Source: Ignavibacterium sp. (GTDB lineage Bacteria > Bacteroidota > Ignavibacteria > Ignavibacteriales > Ignavibacteriaceae). From it: a stretch of DNA of 64,000 nucleotides. Shown piece by piece: positions 56,387-64,000 of this stretch; the stretch's first letter is position 1, and every line of letters begins with the position of its first letter. The notes under the pieces were generated by a model. The model was not told the DNA's origin. It saw nothing but the letters and a program-made list of their open reading frames with translations, and made no database searches. The translations under genes were made by a program, and so were the position numbers. The DNA is taken from contig JAGXRK010000051.1 in NCBI GenBank assembly GCA_018335755.1, positions 186,001 through 250,000 of the forward strand. Direction: 5' to 3'.

Positions 56387-57277
56387 ATGAACCGAATACT
56401 ATTAATCGTTGTGCTTACTGTTTTAATTACAGTTTATTCCTTCCCTCAAAATGAATCAACGGACAAAACACTTTTAATACGCTGTGATGATATCGGTATG
56501 AGTCACGGTGTGAACCAAGCTGCAAAAGAATTAATTGACGCAGGATTGAAGTTCTCTGCATCTGTTATGGTGCCCTGTTCCTGGTTTGATGAGGCTGTGG
56601 ATATATTAAAGGATAATCCGCAGATAAGTGTCGGTATTCATCTTACTTTAAATTCAGAATGGAAGAATTACAGGTGGGGACCGGTTGCAGGAGTTAGTGC
56701 GGTTCCGTCTTTAGTTGATTCTGTGGGATATTTCTTTCCTTCACGCGCATCGTTTTTTGCTAATAACCCTAAACTGGATGAAGTTGAACTGGAGTTAAGA
56801 GCACAAATCGAAAAAGCAATAAAAGCCGGGCTAAAAATTTCTTACCTTGATTATCATATGGGCACTGCAGTTGATAATATGGAAATGAGAAAGATTGTTG
56901 AAAAACTAGCCACAGAATATGATCTTGCAATATCACGTTACTTTGGTGAAGTTGATATTGAGAGCATGTACAGCATTGATATTGAAGAAAAAGAAAACCA
57001 CTTATTAAAAACTCTTGATGAATTGAAAGAAGATCAGCTCAATCTTCTCGTTTGCCATATTGCAAAAGACAATGATGAAATGAAAGCAATGATTGATCTC
57101 AATCCGTTTGGATTAAAAGAAATGAGCCGGCACAGGGAAGCTGAATTGAATGCGCTTCTTTCTTCAGTAAGAAATGATGAATTCCGCAAACGGGGAATAA
57201 CTCTGATTAATTATGATGATTTAATTAAGGAAAAAGGATTAGAAAGTATGAAGTCGCCTGTAGATAGCGGGTATTAG
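56387..57277 (+). CDS. Exported YdjC/ChbG-like carbohydrate deacetylase
   Basis: 296 residues with a signal peptide (about 1-22, YSFPQ). RCDDIGMSHG at 32-41 (D34-D35 with H40), GIHLTLNSEW and LDYHMG match the YdjC/ChbG family, metal-dependent enzymes that deacetylate chito-oligosaccharides and related sugars. With the GH20 hexosaminidase this fits breakdown of N-acetylated sugars. A TTTGGAG sequence precedes the ATG. It is divergent from the DPP-IV gene and 90 bp upstream of transketolase. Confidence 0.85.
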   Translation: MNRILLIVVLTVLITVYSFPQNESTDKTLLIRCDDIGMSHGVNQAAKELIDAGLKFSASVMVPCSWFDEAVDILKDNPQISVGIHLTLNSEWKNYRWGPVAGVSAVPSLVDSVGYFFPSRASFFANNPKLDEVELELRAQIEKAIKAGLKISYLDYHMGTAVDNMEMRKIVEKLATEYDLAISRYFGEVDIESMYSIDIEEKENHLLKTLDELKEDQLNLLVCHIAKDNDEMKAMIDLNPFGLKEMSRHREAELNALLSSVRNDEFRKRGITLINYDDLIKEKGLESMKSPVDSGY

Positions 57278-57311
57278 GAATCATCGTCAACAGCCTTATC
57301 CAATACTTTTT

Positions 57312-57319
57312 TATATTTG
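57312..57319 (+). promoter_or_regulatory. Possible -7 element of the transketolase gene (TATATTTG)
   Basis: TATATTTG fits TAnnTTTG and lies 48 bases before the ATG at 57367. No -33 box found. Confidence 0.4.
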
Positions 57320-57366
57320 CAATCAGTAATTCTGAATGTTAATAATTAAACGGAGATGAATTCCTG

Positions 57367-59382
57367 ATGCCTTCAGTTCAAAATGATATCGACCTTCTTT
57401 CAATAAATACAATCCGCACGCTTTCAATGGATGCCGTCCAAAAAGCAAACTCCGGTCACCCCGGCATGCCGATGGGCTGTGCACCAATTGCTTATACACT
57501 TTACGCAAAAGTGATGAAACATAATCCCGTAAAGCCCGGCTGGTATAACCGCGACAGGTTCATTCTGTCAGCAGGTCACGGAAGTATGCTTCTGTATTCT
57601 ATCCTTCATCTTTGCGGATACAATGTATCAATGGATGAACTGAAAAATTTCAGACAGTGGAACAGCATCACACCGGGTCATCCTGAGTTTGGGCATACTC
57701 CCGGCGTGGAAACTACTACCGGTCCGCTCGGTCAGGGTTTTGCAAATGCAATCGGTATGGCAATCGCACAGGAATATTTAGCATCACTTTTTAATAAGGA
57801 TGATATAAAGATACTTGATCATTTTATTTATGGAATCTGTAGCGACGGCGATTTAATGGAAGGCGTATCACACGAAGCAGCTTCTTTAGCGGGTCATTTA
57901 AAGCTTGGTAAAATCATCTTCTTTTATGATGATAACGGAATTACTATTGATGGCAAAACCGAACTTGCCTTTTCTGATGATACGAAAAAAAGATTTGAAG
58001 CTTATAACTGGCAGGTTCTTAACATCAATGATGTAAATGATCTTGATCAGATAATGAAAGCTGTTAAGTCTGCACAAAGTGAAATATCAAAACCGACAGT
58101 GATAATTACTAAAACACATATTGGATACGGAAGTCCAAACAAGCAGGATACCGCTTCAGCACACGGGTCACCTCTTGGTGAGGAGGAAGTTAAACTAAGT
58201 AAGAAAAATCTTGGCTGGCCTGAAGATAAATTTTTCTTTGTGCCGAATGAGGTCTACAATCATTTTAATGGAGTTAAGAAGTGTGGTGCTGAAGCAGAAG
58301 AAATATGGCAGAAAAAGTTTGAAGAGTACAAATCAAAATATCCTGAAGATGCAAAACTATTTTTACAAATGATGAATAGTGAAACAGGAGAAGAATGGGT
58401 CAAGCATCTTCCATCTTTCACAAACTATGATGAAAAAGTTGCTACACGCTCCGCCTCCGGAAAAGTATTAAATGCAATTGCAGACTATCTTCCCGGACTT
58501 ATCGGCGGCTCTGCAGATCTTGCCCCTTCAAATGATACTTTCCTGAAGAAGTATAAAACATTTTCCCCATCAGATCACTCGGGACGAAACTTTCATTTTG
58601 GTATTCGTGAACATGCAATGGGCAGCATTCTAAATGGAATGGCAATGTACGGAGGAGTCATTCCTTATGGCGGAACATTCTTAATATTTTCTGATTATCT
58701 GAGACCGGCAATTCGTCTTGCTGCATTGTCGAAAGTAAAATCTATTTTTGTTTTCACACACGACAGCATTGGACTTGGCGAAGACGGACCAACACATCAA
58801 CCAATTGAACAACTGGCTTCTCTGAGAGCAATTCCTAACACGCTTGTTCTTCGTCCGTCAGATGCAAACGAAACCGTTGAAGCATGGCGAACAGCAATCA
58901 ATCATAAAGGCGGACCCGTTTGTATAATACTTACCCGTCAGAAGTTATCGGTTATAAACAGAGATAAATATTCTTCAGACGATGGATTTAAAAAAGGAGC
59001 TTATGTTGTTAAAGATTCCGATAAACCTCAATTAATATTTATAGCGTCCGGCTCAGAGGTTGAACTTGCTCTAAAATCTGCCGAAAAACTATCTGAAGAA
59101 AAAATTGCAGTACGTGTTGTAAGTTTTCCAAGCTGGGAATTATTTGAATCACAAACGGATGATTATAAAGAATCTGTTTTACCTCAAGCCGTAAAAGCAA
59201 GAGTAGCAATTGAAGCCGGTGTTCATCAGGGCTGGGAAAAATATATTGGTAATGCCGGCGGAGTTATCAGCATAAATAAGTTTGGTGCTTCAGCTCCCGA
59301 TAAAATTCTGTTTGAACAGTACGGATTTACTGTTGAGAATGTAATAAATACATCAATACGTGTTCTGAACAAATTAAAATGA
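57367..59382 (+). CDS. tkt: Transketolase
   Basis: 671 residues, full length. N-terminal NSGHPGMPMGCAPIAYTLY and DRFILSAGHGSMLLYS, the ThDP-binding GICSDGDLMEGVSHEAASLAG with FFYDDNGITIDG, the pyrimidine domain GGSADLAPSN, HFGIREHAMGSILNGMA and HDSIGLGEDGPTHQPIEQLASLR are all intact. It transfers two-carbon units between sugar phosphates in the pentose phosphate pathway (cytoplasm). The stop overlaps the next small gene by 4 bp (ATGA). Confidence 0.97.
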   Translation: MPSVQNDIDLLSINTIRTLSMDAVQKANSGHPGMPMGCAPIAYTLYAKVMKHNPVKPGWYNRDRFILSAGHGSMLLYSILHLCGYNVSMDELKNFRQWNSITPGHPEFGHTPGVETTTGPLGQGFANAIGMAIAQEYLASLFNKDDIKILDHFIYGICSDGDLMEGVSHEAASLAGHLKLGKIIFFYDDNGITIDGKTELAFSDDTKKRFEAYNWQVLNINDVNDLDQIMKAVKSAQSEISKPTVIITKTHIGYGSPNKQDTASAHGSPLGEEEVKLSKKNLGWPEDKFFFVPNEVYNHFNGVKKCGAEAEEIWQKKFEEYKSKYPEDAKLFLQMMNSETGEEWVKHLPSFTNYDEKVATRSASGKVLNAIADYLPGLIGGSADLAPSNDTFLKKYKTFSPSDHSGRNFHFGIREHAMGSILNGMAMYGGVIPYGGTFLIFSDYLRPAIRLAALSKVKSIFVFTHDSIGLGEDGPTHQPIEQLASLRAIPNTLVLRPSDANETVEAWRTAINHKGGPVCIILTRQKLSVINRDKYSSDDGFKKGAYVVKDSDKPQLIFIASGSEVELALKSAEKLSEEKIAVRVVSFPSWELFESQTDDYKESVLPQAVKARVAIEAGVHQGWEKYIGNAGGVISINKFGASAPDKILFEQYGFTVENVINTSIRVLNKLK

Positions 59383-59534
59383 GCAAACTTCGAAAGAATT
59401 TTTCCGATAAAGAATGGCAGGACTGTTGCGGTAAAATGTGCGATGATTGCAAAGTTGCACTGGCTTACCGAAAGCGTTACGGTAAAAAAGAAGGTTCGTT
59501 AAAATTAAAAAAGGATAAAAAAAAATATAACTGA
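59379..59534 (+). CDS. 51-residue cysteine-rich, lysine-rich small protein overlapping tkt
   Basis: The ATG overlaps the tkt stop (ATGA), and the frame runs to TGA at 59532-59534. The protein begins MSKLRKNFSDKEWQDCC and has four cysteines (C16, C17, C21, C24) in the motif CCGKMCDDC, followed by ALAYRKRYG and a strongly basic C-terminal tail. The cysteine group suits zinc or another metal, and the tail suits nucleic-acid contact; both are inference. Tight overlap with tkt argues that it is translated. Confidence 0.7.
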   Translation: MSKLRKNFSDKEWQDCCGKMCDDCKVALAYRKRYGKKEGSLKLKKDKKKYN

Positions 59535-59551
59535 TCTATTAAGGATGTTTT

Positions 59552-59962
59552 ATGAAAAAATTCTACATTTTTCTTGTTGTGGTATTGGTTGGTATTCAAT
59601 TCATTCCATTAGAGCAAAGTTCACCGCCGGTTCAGTATGACCTTATTGCACCTACTGATGTAAAGAACATCCTTCGCAAGGGTTGTTATGATTGTCATTC
59701 AAATGAAACCAACTGGGCATGGTACACAAAAGTTGCTCCGCTATCCTGGTTAACCACAGGTGATGTAAATAAGGCTCGTAAAAAACTGAACTTTTCAGAC
59801 TGGGGATTGATGCGGGCATCTGAACAAGCTAAAATGAAAGAAGAAATTTGGGAAGAAGTTCGGGAAGAATCAATGCCGCCCTGGCAGTACAGAATTATGC
59901 ATCCTTCAACAAAGCTTTCAATTGAAGAAAAAAATCTTATAAGAAGCTGGGCTCTTAACTAA
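59552..59962 (+). CDS. Haem-binding domain protein (c-type CYDCH motif)
   Basis: 136 residues with an N-terminal hydrophobic anchor or signal (about 3-20). GCYDCHSNETNWAWYTKVAPLSW contains CYDCH at 45-49, a c-type CXXCH haem site, and the rest (MPPWQYRIMHPSTKLSIEEKNLIRSWAL) matches the Haem_bd family found in Bacteroidota. It likely carries haem in the periplasm. It is 17 bp after the small cysteine-rich gene and may be in the tkt transcript. Confidence 0.9.
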   Translation: MKKFYIFLVVVLVGIQFIPLEQSSPPVQYDLIAPTDVKNILRKGCYDCHSNETNWAWYTKVAPLSWLTTGDVNKARKKLNFSDWGLMRASEQAKMKEEIWEEVREESMPPWQYRIMHPSTKLSIEEKNLIRSWALN

Positions 59963-59993
59963 CCTCATATCAGGTTTTACCGAATTGTAAATT

Positions 59994-60695
59994 ATGAGCA
60001 GCTCAAACAAATACTCATTGCTTAATCAACTCGATCTGAGGGAGTTGTTTAGCTCTGCCGTAAGCAGGGTATCAACCTGGGTACTTATCTTTTCTAATTT
60101 ATCTATTATATTTTTTGCGGTAGTTGATGGCGTCGGAATCATGGAAATATTATGGATATACTGGATTCAAAGTGTTATTATCGGAATATTTAATTTCATC
60201 AAAATACTATCACTAAAAGAATTTTCCACAGAAAGTTTTATGCAGGGAAATAAACCTGTTCCGGAAACCACCTCTGCTAAAATATCAACCGCTATATTCT
60301 TTTTATTTCATTATGGATTTTTCCACGTAATCTATGCTGTATTTCTATCAACTGGATTGAACATAGTAACTGATTCAGAACAAGTGAGCAGCAAATCAAC
60401 TTATATAATTTATGCAGCAGTAATATTTCTTATAAACTATATAATAGAATTTTTCTATTACCTTCGTGAAAGAGAACCAAAGCCGAATCTTGGTAAAATG
60501 ATGTTCTCGCCTTACGCACGAATTATTCCAATGCACATTACAATTATTTTTGCGGGATTTGTTGGAATGGGCGGAATGTTCTTTTCATTAGAATCGGGTT
60601 TAACGGTTATTATTTTCTTCACGCTTCTAAAAACTTTTATTGATGTGATCAGTCATAATACAGAAGCTCTCGGCACTGCTCTTGGCAAGCCCTGA
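59994..60695 (+). CDS. Polytopic membrane protein, DUF6498-like
   Basis: 233 residues with about six transmembrane helices (27-45, 50-71, 98-120, 133-155, 177-199, 203-220). MEILWIYWIQSVIIGIFNFIKIL and GFFHVIYAVFL recall a family of uncharacterised membrane proteins (DUF6498, from memory). It is 31 bp after the haem-binding gene and probably co-transcribed. No catalytic motif is clear, though histidines lie in membrane-near positions (FLFHYGFFHV). Confidence 0.65.
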   Translation: MSSSNKYSLLNQLDLRELFSSAVSRVSTWVLIFSNLSIIFFAVVDGVGIMEILWIYWIQSVIIGIFNFIKILSLKEFSTESFMQGNKPVPETTSAKISTAIFFLFHYGFFHVIYAVFLSTGLNIVTDSEQVSSKSTYIIYAAVIFLINYIIEFFYYLREREPKPNLGKMMFSPYARIIPMHITIIFAGFVGMGGMFFSLESGLTVIIFFTLLKTFIDVISHNTEALGTALGKP

Positions 60696-60740
60696 TAATA
60701 AGATTTATATTCCAAATCAAACTAATTTATTGACTTATAA

Positions 60741-60748
60741 TATGTTTG
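60741..60748 (+). promoter_or_regulatory. Possible -7 element (TATGTTTG)
   Basis: TATGTTTG matches TAnnTTTG and lies 59 bases before the preferred ATG at 60807. Confidence 0.3.
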
Positions 60749-60806
60749 AAATTTTCATAGTGTTGTGGTATTGTTTTGTGTAAAGTTTTACTCATTCTAC
60801 GCATTA

Positions 60807-61226
60807 ATGATTAGTTATAAACAATTAGTATTCTGGATTTTCTTATTGCCGTCAATATCTTTTTCACAGGAAAAAGACATGGATACAATTAGAACGAACA
60901 CAATTCCTTCTGATGCATTAGAACACATTCAGTTCCGGTTGGATGAGTTTGACTTTTACAGAGAAATATTTAAATCAACCACTCACATCCCGCTTAATAA
61001 AGATCCAAACACTCTGCAGTTGAGAACTGAAATGATAATAAAGCAATCAGCAAAAAATAATTTTAATGCTGAAGAGGATAATTTTTATTTTCTTTCACCG
61101 CTATACAACAAGTATTTGGAAGATTCGAAGTTCAACCCCGTTAGATATGCGCTTGGATTGGCTCAACTGAGTGCTGTTGGTTACCTTGCTTACAGGCATA
61201 TAAAGAAATACGGATTAATATATTAA
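60807..61226 (+). CDS. Small exported protein, unknown
   Basis: 139 residues from the ATG at 60807, which leads into a signal peptide (MISYKQLVFWIFLLPSISFS); the alternative start at 60765 adds 14 residues before it. The mature part is acidic (LEHIQFRLDEFDFYREIF), with a hydrophobic stretch near the C terminus (YALGLAQLSAVGYLAYRHI). No family recognised. It is followed by a 243-bp AT-rich gap without a clear feature. Confidence 0.6.
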   Translation: MISYKQLVFWIFLLPSISFSQEKDMDTIRTNTIPSDALEHIQFRLDEFDFYREIFKSTTHIPLNKDPNTLQLRTEMIIKQSAKNNFNAEEDNFYFLSPLYNKYLEDSKFNPVRYALGLAQLSAVGYLAYRHIKKYGLIY

Positions 61227-61469
61227 GTCGGGTTTAATCGTATCTAAAAAATCTTTCAACTCTTCTTTACAGAATGAAACAGGGGAGTATCAATCAATCA
61301 TTCACTCAAACGTTAAATTTACTAGTCTTAGGTGAAATTAACTAAGCGTAAACATTTCCCATTCATCATATTATTACACCGCTCGTATTAAAAATCCGTT
61401 TTTAAGAAAACATATTCCAAGAGTCTGCGTCTGAACTATCAGAAATCAAATTAAAACAGGAGAAAAAAG

Positions 61470-62384
61470 ATGCAACTATTTACTTTTACAAAAATGACAG
61501 GAATAATATTTCTGGTAACATTTTCATTTTATTCTTGTTCAGGTACACAAGAAACTCCGGGTGGAATGACATCGTCTTATAATAATATGACTGATAATAG
61601 TTTTTCTTTCAGGGAAGACGGCAATAATTGGAGGGTTGATTTCGACGAGGGGGAGATTTCAGCAATCTATAAAAATGGTGAAAAAATTCCACAAGAGGAT
61701 CATCCTAATTATGAAACAATGATTTACAACAGGATATCGGGTTTAAAGGACAATATGCGAAAGTTTAAATCCGATATATATGCATTCAAAATCGATATGG
61801 AAAAACTTAATGATGATATGAAAGAATTAAGAAAAAATCTTCGTGAAAATATGCCGGGTAAAATAGAAATTGAAATTGACCGCGAAGAGTTTAATAAGGG
61901 TATGGATATTTTAAAGGAATCTCTGCAGGAGCTTAAATTGAAAAAGTTTGAATTTGAGTTTGATAAAGATGCCTTCAAAGAGGATATGAAAAAACTTAAA
62001 GAAGATCTTAATAAAATTGATTTTGATAAAATAAAGATTGAAGTTAAAAGGAATATTGATGACGCTGGAAAGGAACTTGAAAAAGTGAAAATTAAAATCA
62101 AAGACATTGATATTAATTTGAGCGGATTAGACAAAGACCTGAAGAAACTAAGTCTTGAAATGGAAAAACTTGACAGCTTTCTTAAAGAAATGAAGGGAGA
62201 ATTAGTAAAAGATGGTTACCTTAAAAGTGAAGATGAAAAAATGAATCTGATATTAAATGAAGAAGCTATCAAAGTAAACGGGAGAGAATTAACTAAGGAA
62301 CATCACCAAAAGTATCTTGAGCTTTATGAAAAGCATTTTGACAAAAAAATTAAAGGTGACTTTCAAATTAAAATCAGCAGATAA
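61470..62384 (+). CDS. Lipoprotein with long charged coiled coil
   Basis: 304 residues. The lipobox FYSC puts the lipid-modified cysteine at C23 after a short hydrophobic segment. Residues about 85-250 are K/E/D-rich with regular heptads and two related blocks (REEFNKGMDILKESLQELK, KDAFKEDMKKLKEDLNKID), consistent with long antiparallel helices. AGGAG lies before the ATG. It is a periplasmic coiled-coil lipoprotein, role unknown. A terminator follows. Confidence 0.75.
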   Translation: MQLFTFTKMTGIIFLVTFSFYSCSGTQETPGGMTSSYNNMTDNSFSFREDGNNWRVDFDEGEISAIYKNGEKIPQEDHPNYETMIYNRISGLKDNMRKFKSDIYAFKIDMEKLNDDMKELRKNLRENMPGKIEIEIDREEFNKGMDILKESLQELKLKKFEFEFDKDAFKEDMKKLKEDLNKIDFDKIKIEVKRNIDDAGKELEKVKIKIKDIDINLSGLDKDLKKLSLEMEKLDSFLKEMKGELVKDGYLKSEDEKMNLILNEEAIKVNGRELTKEHHQKYLELYEKHFDKKIKGDFQIKISR

Positions 62385-62403
62385 TCTCTCATCTCCACAA
62401 TAA

Positions 62404-62440
62404 GCCGGTTATTCTTAAGCAGAATTTCCGGTTTTATTTT
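62404..62440 (+). terminator. Hairpin terminator after coiled-coil lipoprotein gene
   Basis: CCGG (62405-62408) pairs with CCGG (62428-62431) and ATTCT with AGAAT inside, leaving a 2-base internal loop; TTTTATTTTTT follows. It begins 19 bp after the stop at 62384. Confidence 0.6.
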
Positions 62441-62956
62441 TTATCCGCCGAACAGCCCTGAAAGATTTAGTGTGCTGGTTTTTCTTTTACTTGCAAGCGA
62501 AACATAGGTAAGTGCAAGCGTTTCTTTTCCTGCACCCAAAACCGTGCTTATCAAACCAAGTGCATTTCCAAGTTCTGAAGCCGGAAAATTTTCCACAACT
62601 TTTTTCCAGATAGTTTCTTCCAGCACATTAAAAGCAGTATGAACTTCGTGGAGATCAAATCCCGCAGTAAATCTTTCATTGGCAACTTTTTCAGAATATT
62701 CTGTCATTCCAAACAATGTGCGGTTATCAACGCCGGAAATGGTTAACTCAAGAAGTTTTTCAATTCGGTTTTTATTCTCAATTATCGGCGAGCTTTTATA
62801 AGATTTTAATTCAGCCCTGTGAAGAGATTCTGTTGCTTCTTCTGCTATTATTGATTTATTTATTGTTAGAAATTCGTGAAGGTTCATAAAATCCTTTGTA
62901 ATTACGGCAAACAAAGCTAATGAATTATTTATCAATTTGTCACTAAGTTTAGGCAC
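62441..62956 (-). CDS. RsbRD N-terminal-like helical sensor protein
   Basis: 171 residues, GTG start at 62956. All-helical, with FTAGFDLHEVHTAFNVLEETIWKKVVENFP (about 93-122) resembling the RsbRD N-terminal (globin-like) domain found in stressosome and related sensors. The STAS or kinase domain that usually follows is absent; the end is STLNLSGLFGG. A stand-alone sensor or anti-factor partner is possible. It converges with the coiled-coil lipoprotein gene, with a shared hairpin between. Confidence 0.65.
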   Translation of the reverse strand: MPKLSDKLINNSLALFAVITKDFMNLHEFLTINKSIIAEEATESLHRAELKSYKSSPIIENKNRIEKLLELTISGVDNRTLFGMTEYSEKVANERFTAGFDLHEVHTAFNVLEETIWKKVVENFPASELGNALGLISTVLGAGKETLALTYVSLASKRKTSTLNLSGLFGG

Positions 62957-63047
62957 TGAAAATTGACCAATATAATACTCAAAGTAAAAGAAGCATGTTC
63001 AAAAATTTTATTAAGTTTATTACTACTAATTTCTACCTGGAGAACTA

Positions 63048-63503
63048 ATGACAAAAATAAAAATATTATTAGCTGGGACACTGGTTCTGGTAACATATTC
63101 CTGCACTTCGCTTATTCTTAAACCCGCAGATTTTTCATGGCCTATAGAATCCGTTTTAAAGATTGATGATAACGGCTACGCCAAAGAAGACAGGTATGCT
63201 TTCGCGTTCAACATTAAGCCGCTGTTTTATGAAGAGGTTCAGGATTCTCTTGCCTATCTTGACAGGCAAGTGAGAATAATACGTAACACAGAGGGCTTTT
63301 ATTTTATAACATGCGCCGGATTTAAAAATGTTTATGTATTTAAATTATCAGATGGCTCTTTAGAAATGGAAAAGAAAATAATGGTTAACGAAACCGGATT
63401 AAACAAACCTGTTTTTAATCAGCGCATCCCACTGATTGAACTGATTGATGGCCCTGATAAATATTATCTTACAAAAAAAGGCATTGAGGAAGATAAAAAA
63501 TGA
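63048..63503 (+). CDS. Lipoprotein of unknown function
   Basis: 151 residues with lipobox TYSC (C19). The mature protein is mixed alpha/beta (FAFNIKPLFYEEVQDSLAYLDRQVRIIRNTEGFYFITCAGFKNVYVF) with one further cysteine. GGAG precedes the ATG. Its stop overlaps the next gene by 4 bp (ATGA), pointing to a coupled pair. Not recognised. Confidence 0.65.
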   Translation: MTKIKILLAGTLVLVTYSCTSLILKPADFSWPIESVLKIDDNGYAKEDRYAFAFNIKPLFYEEVQDSLAYLDRQVRIIRNTEGFYFITCAGFKNVYVFKLSDGSLEMEKKIMVNETGLNKPVFNQRIPLIELIDGPDKYYLTKKGIEEDKK

Positions 63504-64000
63504 AAAATCAACTCTTGTTATCTGCTTTATTTATGTTGCTGCTTTCAATATGTATTTCGGCACAATCGGATTATGAAATTGTTCAGAGCTTCAAATCAAA
63601 AGTTCAGCAGCTTGAGCAGCAATTATCTGAAGCGGCATCTTTAGACGAAATTAACAATATTGCAAAAGACATCGAACTGTTGAAAGATCAATTTTCAGAA
63701 AATAAAGAACTGCTCGATAAAAGTTTATATCCGGAAGATTTTAATAAAACCGTTGCAAAACTTAAATCCGGCGTTGAGCTAAGAGCACTTGACTTTACGC
63801 AAATTGAAGTTCTTCAGACAGAAGTAATTGTTTTGCGGGATGAAGTTGACAGATTAAATACAAGAAACCGCGAGTTGATTAACCAGATAGCAGTTTTACA
63901 GGCTGATAAAAATAAAGACGTTGAAACTATAAGAAAACTTGAATCTTTGGTCACCAATCTAAAGGCTTCTTTACTTAAACGCGATAATCTTATACTTGGC
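63500..64000 (+). CDS. Exported coiled-coil protein (5' part; continues beyond window)
   Basis: The ATG at 63500 overlaps the stop of the preceding lipoprotein gene. 167 residues are visible with a signal peptide (about 1-22, ISAQ), then almost entirely coiled coil (KVQQLEQQLSEAASLDEI, LQTEVIVLRDEVDRLNTRNR). Probably a periplasmic or surface coiled-coil partner of the lipoprotein encoded just upstream. The C-terminal domain is outside the window, so the family is unknown. Confidence 0.7.
   Translation, partial: MKNQLLLSALFMLLLSICISAQSDYEIVQSFKSKVQQLEQQLSEAASLDEINNIAKDIELLKDQFSENKELLDKSLYPEDFNKTVAKLKSGVELRALDFTQIEVLQTEVIVLRDEVDRLNTRNRELINQIAVLQADKNKDVETIRKLESLVTNLKASLLKRDNLILG

Noticed and set aside
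61227..61469. Possible tRNA or small RNA gene
   Set aside because: No tRNA-like arms or conserved T-loop sequence could be found.

Overview
The window is AT-rich bacterial chromosome, most likely from the Ignavibacteria/Ignavibacteriales branch of the Bacteroidota-Chlorobi group. The evidence is: secreted proteins ending in a type IX secretion (T9SS) type A sorting domain with the NYPNPFNP core and LVIYDLLGRE-type strands; a large beta-propeller/triple-Y histidine kinase; many outer-membrane barrels and lipoproteins; frequent TTG/GTG starts; and palindromic intergenic repeats. No rRNA, tRNA, CRISPR array, integrase or transposase was seen.

Layout. 1-6083 (minus): a sigma-54 enhancer-binding regulator followed by a six-gene envelope operon (thioredoxin-like protein, membrane sensor, FnIII lipoprotein, repeat-plus-barrel protein, PorV/FadL-like barrel, coiled-coil porin cut by the edge). 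A GG-N10-GC promoter and TTGCAA palindromes lie between regulator and operon. 6195-11506 (minus): a small membrane protein, a 174-bp MITE-like element, and a LolD/MacB-like ABC exporter with a CrtC/AttH-like lipoprotein. 11715-15931 (plus): a barrel protein, a small membrane protein, a LytS/LytTR two-component pair and an alpha/beta hydrolase. 15990-19078 (minus): a TetR regulator, an NmrA-like reductase and membrane proteins. 19249-21718 (plus): ferrochelatase, CorA and a DUF4870-like protein. 21723-26504: a decayed glycosyltransferase, a secreted GH20 hexosaminidase and an MFS transporter.

26723-31572 (plus): TonB, then gatE-gatD encoding an archaeal-type Glu-tRNA(Gln) amidotransferase, then a four-helix-bundle gene ending in a perfect 21-bp inverted repeat. 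31674-46063: the T9SS cargo region, with a cargo gene broken by one stop codon, a membrane dipeptidase, two BNR-repeat/P-domain proteins (one carrying an in-frame palindromic insertion in its sorting domain), a PagL-like lipid A deacylase, a propeller histidine kinase with its LuxR-type regulator, and a subtilase. 46363-53101: a second PagL-like protein, an amino-acid permease, an OmpR-type two-component pair and a B12/radical SAM enzyme. 53120-64000: a fossil T9SS domain, a barrel, DPP-IV, a YdjC/ChbG-like deacetylase, transketolase overlapping a 51-residue cysteine-rich protein, a haem-binding protein, and small lipoproteins and coiled-coil proteins.

Taken together the genes suit a heterotroph that degrades peptides and amino sugars outside the cell (subtilase, DPP-IV, membrane dipeptidase, hexosaminidase, deacetylase, MFS/APC uptake), exports cargo by T9SS, and remodels its envelope under several two-component systems and one sigma-54 circuit. 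The most unusual items are the archaeal-type GatDE pair in a bacterial context, the sigma-54 envelope circuit, and several palindromic repeats that have entered or touch coding sequence.
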